Of a stretch of DNA of 64,000 nucleotides, positions 60,542 through 64,000 are shown one piece after another. This stretch comes from Caballeronia zhejiangensis (lineage in GTDB: Bacteria; Pseudomonadota; Gammaproteobacteria; Burkholderiales; Burkholderiaceae), in assembly GCF_000698575.1 (NCBI RefSeq), contig NZ_JFHD01000007.1, forward strand, positions 124,001 through 188,000, written 5' to 3'. The position numbers were made by a program, and so were the translations under genes. The notes below the pieces were generated by a model. The model saw nothing but the letters and a program-made list of their open reading frames with translations. It did no database searches and was not told where the DNA came from. Every line of letters starts with the position of its first letter. The stretch's first letter is position 1.

Positions 60542-62316
60542 TTGGCGTGCGCGTGCATTGAAAGATCGACCGGAAGATCGAGCGCTTCGTCCTGCTTCGG
60601 TTGCTTCGCGCGCGACGTCGCGTGGCGCGCCGCGAGATAGCCGAACGCGAGACCGGGTCCGAGCGTGATGCCGGGGCCGGGATACACGCCGCCCATCACC
60701 GATTGCGCATCGTTGCCGCAGGCATAGAGGCCGACGATCGGCCGGTCGTCGCGGTCGAGCACGCGCGCGTCGGTATCGATAACGAGGCCGGTCGCCGCGC
60801 CGATATCGCCCGGATAGAGCCGCACCGCATAGAACGGCGCCTGGCCGATCGGACCGAGGCACTTGTTCGGGCCGGTCCAGTTGGCGTCGCCGTTGGCGTT
60901 CTGATAATCGGTCGTGCCGCGCTGGAAATCCGCGTCGACGCCGGTTTGCGCGTAGCGATTCATGCGCGCGACGCTATCGGCGAGACCGGCCTTGTCGATA
61001 TCGAGCTTGTCCGCCAGTTCGTCGAGCGTCTTGCCTTCGACGAGATAGCCATCGGCGAGAAACGGCGCGAGTCCCTTGCCGCCCGGACGCACCATGCCAA
61101 GGCCGTACTTGCGCAATCCTTCGGAGTCCGTGACGAGATAGGCGGGCACGGCGGGCGTCGTCTTGTTCGCCGTCTGCATCGCAATCCCGAACAGGTGATA
61201 CGACGTGTTTTCGTTGAGAAACCGCTTGCCGGACTTGTCGACGGTCATCATGCCGGGCTTGCCGCGATCCATGATGAAGTGCGGAAACACGGCGGTCGTA
61301 CCGTCGGCGCGCTTGCGCACGGAGACCGGCGCCCAGAACGCGTTCGACAGCGCGCCAACGCCGAAGCGCGCGCCCGCCGCGAGCGCGAGATCCTGCGCGT
61401 TCCCGCTGTGGCCGGGCGCGCCGGGACACCACGCCGCATCGGCGCCCGGCAGCATCTCGGCGCGCCGCATCGGATGACGATTGAATCCGCCGCTCGCGAG
61501 AATCACGCCGCCCTTCACGTTGACGCGCCGACGCTCGTTGATCTGGCTCAGCGTCACGGCTTCGATGCCATTCGCGCCCGCGTGCAAAGCCTCCACCTTC
61601 GTGCTCGTCAGCACGGTCACGCCGCGCTGAAGCAGCGAGTAAAGCAGACGCCCGATCAGCGCGTTGCCCATCACGAGACGCGTGCCGCGCGGCGAGCTCA
61701 TGCGGTCGCGTGCATGACGCGCGAGCAGTTTCGCCGCGTGCCTGAACGATGCCAACGACTTCGTCATGTTCAAAAGATGCCCGACGTCGTCGCGGTCGAC
61801 CATCATGCCGCCGAGCACGGTGAATTCGGGAATCGGCGGACGAATCAGCGAGAACGCGCGGCCGAGCTTGCGGCCGTCGAACGGCAGCGGCTCCAGCGCG
61901 CGGCCTCGCAACGTCGAGCCTTCGATTTCCGACAGATAGTCCGGATGGAACGGCCGCGCGCGATATTTGACATCGGAGTTCGCTTCGATGTGCGCGACGG
62001 CCTTCGGGCCGGCGTCGAGGAACGCGCGGCGCATCGCGGCGCTGCTGCGCTCGCCGACCGCGCGGTTCAGAAAGCCTTCGGCATTCGCGGACGAATCGTC
62101 GCGATTGACGCTCGCCGCGTGCTTCGACGCGGGAATCCACGTCGTGCCTGCCGAGTACGCGGTCGTTCCGCCGACGTATTCGGTGCTCTCGACGAGCAGC
62201 ACCCGCGCGCCATCGATCGCCGCGACCAGCGCCGCCGACATGCCCGCGCCGCCCGCGCCGACCACGATTACATCGAAGGTCTCGTTCTGTTCCAGTTTGT
62301 CCAGTGTCTCCGCCAT
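60538..62316 (-). CDS. 3-ketosteroid-dehydrogenase-like FAD flavoprotein (upstream copy)
   Basis: 592 residues from ATG 62316 (AGGA upstream; a GTG two codons earlier is possible). Same plan as its neighbour: FDVIVVGAGGAGMSAALVAA, GGTTAYSAGTTWIP, Tyr in NENTSYHLF, and Tyr-x3-Gly in GGVYPGPGITLGPGLAFGYL. Two different but similar flavoproteins side by side suggest sequential desaturation steps or a heteromer. First gene of the operon, with promoter and IclR dyad at 62349-62382. Confidence 0.9.
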   Translation of the reverse strand: MAETLDKLEQNETFDVIVVGAGGAGMSAALVAAIDGARVLLVESTEYVGGTTAYSAGTTWIPASKHAASVNRDDSSANAEGFLNRAVGERSSAAMRRAFLDAGPKAVAHIEANSDVKYRARPFHPDYLSEIEGSTLRGRALEPLPFDGRKLGRAFSLIRPPIPEFTVLGGMMVDRDDVGHLLNMTKSLASFRHAAKLLARHARDRMSSPRGTRLVMGNALIGRLLYSLLQRGVTVLTSTKVEALHAGANGIEAVTLSQINERRRVNVKGGVILASGGFNRHPMRRAEMLPGADAAWCPGAPGHSGNAQDLALAAGARFGVGALSNAFWAPVSVRKRADGTTAVFPHFIMDRGKPGMMTVDKSGKRFLNENTSYHLFGIAMQTANKTTPAVPAYLVTDSEGLRKYGLGMVRPGGKGLAPFLADGYLVEGKTLDELADKLDIDKAGLADSVARMNRYAQTGVDADFQRGTTDYQNANGDANWTGPNKCLGPIGQAPFYAVRLYPGDIGAATGLVIDTDARVLDRDDRPIVGLYACGNDAQSVMGGVYPGPGITLGPGLAFGYLAARHATSRAKQPKQDEALDLPVDLSMHAHAK

Positions 62317-62348
62317 GTGCACGCTTCCTGTAGAACTCTCTTTGATAT

Positions 62349-62363
62349 TGGAATACTATTCCA
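62349..62363. promoter_or_regulatory. Candidate IclR operator at the operon promoter
   Basis: TGGAATACTATTCCA is a perfect dyad (6 + 3 + 6), of the type bound by IclR proteins. It overlaps the operon -10 box and lies 48 bases upstream of the divergent epimerase start, so it could control both directions. Confidence 0.7.
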
Positions 62364-62382
62364 GAAACGCGACGTAAGCCAA
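62353..62382 (-). promoter_or_regulatory. Promoter of the KstD-like operon
   Basis: Minus strand: TTGGCT (62382-62377), 18 bases, TAGTAT (62358-62353). The -10 is inside the IclR dyad, as expected for repression. Confidence 0.5.
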
Positions 62383-62410
62383 GTTCTTTTTGAGACGATG
62401 GAGAAACGGT

Positions 62411-63298
62411 ATGCGAGTGCTGGTTACAGGCGGAAGCGGCTTTCTGGCAGCGTGGGTCATGCGGCGGCTGCTCGCGCGCGGCATGGATGTGCGCGCATTC
62501 GATGTCCGCGAGGACGCGCGCCTTCTGTACGCGCTCGCGCCCGAACGCGCCGGTGACGTGCAATGGCGGATCGGGGATATCGGCGAGGCGCGCGATGTGG
62601 CGAACGCGCTCGACGGCTGCGATGCCGTCGTACATCTCGCGGGCGTGCTTACGCCCGCGTGCGCCGCCGATCCTGTGCGCGGCGCGCGCATCGATCTGAT
62701 CGGCACGCTGAACGTGTTCGATGCGGCCATCGCGTGCGGTTTGCGCTCGGTGCTTTACGCGAGCAGCGCGGGCGTCTTCGGCCCCGACGATGGCGCGACG
62801 CCCTTTCCGCTGACGCACTACGGCGCGTTCAAACTCGCGTGCGAAGGCTCGGCGCGGGCGTACTGGCACGATCATGGAATCGCGAGCATCGGATTCCGGC
62901 CGCTCGTCGTGTACGGCGCCGGACGCGAGACCGGTTCGAGCGCGGGTCCGAGTCTCGCGTGCCGTGCGGCCGCGCGCGGCGAGCCGTACACGATTCCCTT
63001 CACGGGCGCGACCGGCCTCGTCTACGCCGATGACGTCGCCGCCGCCTACGAACTCGCGCTCGTGACCGCGTTCGACGGCGCGCACGCGTTCACGCTCGCA
63101 GGCGACATCACGCCGATGCAAAGCGTGGTCTCGACGCTCGAGCGCATCGCGCCCGGCGCGCGCATCGACGCAGCAGGCGCGCCGTTGCCCATCGCGACAT
63201 CCTTTCCCGACGATCCCGCGCTCGCCCGATCGCTGCCCGGCCTTCCGAAAACGCCGCTGATCGACGGATTGCGGCAAACCGTGGCGTTCTATCGATAG
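62411..63298 (+). CDS. NAD(P)-dependent epimerase/reductase (extended SDR)
   Basis: 295 residues; ATG 62411 is 95 bases from the divergent flavoprotein start. MRVLVTGGSGFLAAWVMRRL is the Rossmann motif. VLYASSAGVFG carries the Ser, and the catalytic Tyr-x3-Lys is intact in LTHYGAFKLACEGSARAYW. This differs from the SDR at 3.2 kb, whose Tyr/Lys are missing. It shares the IclR dyad region with the KstD-like operon and probably works on an intermediate of the same pathway. Confidence 0.88.
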   Translation: MRVLVTGGSGFLAAWVMRRLLARGMDVRAFDVREDARLLYALAPERAGDVQWRIGDIGEARDVANALDGCDAVVHLAGVLTPACAADPVRGARIDLIGTLNVFDAAIACGLRSVLYASSAGVFGPDDGATPFPLTHYGAFKLACEGSARAYWHDHGIASIGFRPLVVYGAGRETGSSAGPSLACRAAARGEPYTIPFTGATGLVYADDVAAAYELALVTAFDGAHAFTLAGDITPMQSVVSTLERIAPGARIDAAGAPLPIATSFPDDPALARSLPGLPKTPLIDGLRQTVAFYR

Positions 63299-63365
63299 AC
63301 GAAGCGGGTCTTGGCACCGCCTGTTCCTTGGGGCACGATCGCCTCTTCAGGAACACGGTGCCAGC

Positions 63366-64000
63366 ATGCAAAAAACGACACTGCTCAAAGGCATCCTGCC
63401 GATCAGCCGCGCCGCCGCGTGGCGCGACGCGCTCGCGGGCATCTCGCTCGCATCGATGGACATTCCGCAAGTGCTCGGCTATGCGCGCATCGCCGGCATG
63501 CCCGCGGTGACGGGCCTCTACACCGCGTTCCTGCCGCTCATCGCGTTTGCGCTGTTCGGGGCGTCGCGGCATCTGGTCGTCGCGGCCGATTCGGCGACCG
63601 CGACGATCTTCGCGAGCAAGGTTTCGTCGATGGCCGCGATGGGCAGCCCGCAATACGTCGCGCTGGCGGGCATGGTCGCGTTGCAGACGGCCGCGCTGCT
63701 CCTCGTCGCGCGGCTTTTCAAACTCGGCTTTCTCGCCGATTTCCTGTCGCGCACGGTGCTCACCGGTTTTCTCGCGGGCGTCGGCGTACAGGTGTCGATC
63801 GCGATGCTCGGCGATCTCTTCGGCATGACGGTGCCGTATCCGTCCTCGCGCAGTCTCGCCCAGCTTGCTTACGTGCTCGGTCATCTCGTGCACGCGCACG
63901 GACCGACGCTCGTGCTCGCGCTCGCCGTGGTCGTCGCGATTCTCGGCTGCAAGCGTTTCGCGCCGCGCCTGCCGATGCCGCTCATCGCGGTAATCGGCAG
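63366..64000 (+). CDS. SulP family anion transporter, 3' end cut by the window
   Basis: The first 211 codons are visible. Start at ATG 63366. SulP signature near the N-terminus: AGISLASMDIPQVLGYARIA then GMPAVTGLYTAFLPLIAFAL, followed by GASRHLVVAADSATATIFAS and FLSRTVLTGFLAGVGVQVSI. It transports sulfate, bicarbonate or C4-dicarboxylate-like anions; the C-terminal STAS domain would lie beyond the window. Not evidently linked to the preceding gene. Confidence 0.9.
   Translation, partial: MQKTTLLKGILPISRAAAWRDALAGISLASMDIPQVLGYARIAGMPAVTGLYTAFLPLIAFALFGASRHLVVAADSATATIFASKVSSMAAMGSPQYVALAGMVALQTAALLLVARLFKLGFLADFLSRTVLTGFLAGVGVQVSIAMLGDLFGMTVPYPSSRSLAQLAYVLGHLVHAHGPTLVLALAVVVAILGCKRFAPRLPMPLIAVIG

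Noticed and set aside
1..64000. tRNA, rRNA, CRISPR arrays, insertion sequences, integrases or defence genes
   Set aside because: I looked for the usual signs (repeat-spacer arrays, transposase or integrase motifs, tRNA arms) and found none I could support.

Overview
The window is about 64 kb of very GC-rich DNA, densely packed with genes on both strands. It has no rRNA, tRNA, CRISPR array, insertion sequence or phage gene that I can see. The gene families present (mprF/acvB pair, intracellular PHA depolymerase and phasin, BKACE enzyme, FAD/CaiB/HMGL catabolic operons, many GntR/IclR/LysR/XRE regulators) point to a betaproteobacterium of the Burkholderiaceae, most like Paraburkholderia or Caballeronia. 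The density of catabolic operons would suit a secondary chromosome. Both the genus and the replicon are inferences. The window cuts a TauE/SafE permease at the left edge and a SulP transporter at the right edge.

Layout. 0-10 kb: TauE/SafE permease, lipoprotein phosphoesterase, RidA protein, atypical SDR, Ldh-family dehydrogenase, M20 peptidase, Ntn-hydrolase acylase and small proteins. 10-17 kb: acvB-mprF (lysyl-phosphatidylglycerol metabolism), two lipoproteins, and a LuxR-type response regulator divergent from a degenerate receiver protein. 17-25 kb: a solute uptake locus (GntR regulator, DHDPS-family enzyme, binding protein, ATPase, two permeases, aldose epimerase) next to a BKACE gene. 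25-35 kb: small secreted proteins, an OmpR/EnvZ-like system, phaZ, a GST, a Crp/Fnr regulator, a zinc alcohol dehydrogenase and a phasin. 35-47 kb: methyltransferase, membrane Ser/Thr kinase, a double-glycine-type small peptide, the giant helicase Lhr, a two-domain glycosyltransferase and phosphoketolase. 47-52 kb: MFS transporter, HMG-CoA-lyase-like enzyme and CaiB CoA-transferase, with a LysR regulator and a thioesterase. 52-56 kb: FAD amine/amino-acid oxidase and an ALDH7-type aldehyde dehydrogenase, divergent from an XRE-cupin regulator. 56-62 kb: a five-gene operon of two KstD-like flavoproteins, a NIPSNAP protein, a TIM-barrel protein and an IclR regulator, divergent from an NAD epimerase. 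63 kb to the end: SulP transporter.

How the genes work together. Four catabolic loci each pair structural genes with a neighbouring regulator, and in each I can read candidate operators directly from the sequence: GTTGT-N3-ACAAC twice for GntR, TTCG-N7-CGAA for LysR, AAAGTTTCT-N4-AGAAACTTT for XRE-cupin, and TGGAAT-N3-ATTCCA plus relatives for IclR. Many operon genes overlap by 1-4 bases (ATGA, GTGA, TAATG, TGATG), which suggests translational coupling.

I see no clearly new defence or mobile system. The least explained items are the KstD-pair/NIPSNAP/TIM-barrel operon, the tandem glycosyltransferase with one dead copy, the double-glycine small peptide beside a non-RD kinase, and a cytochrome P450 remnant at 56.2-56.4 kb.
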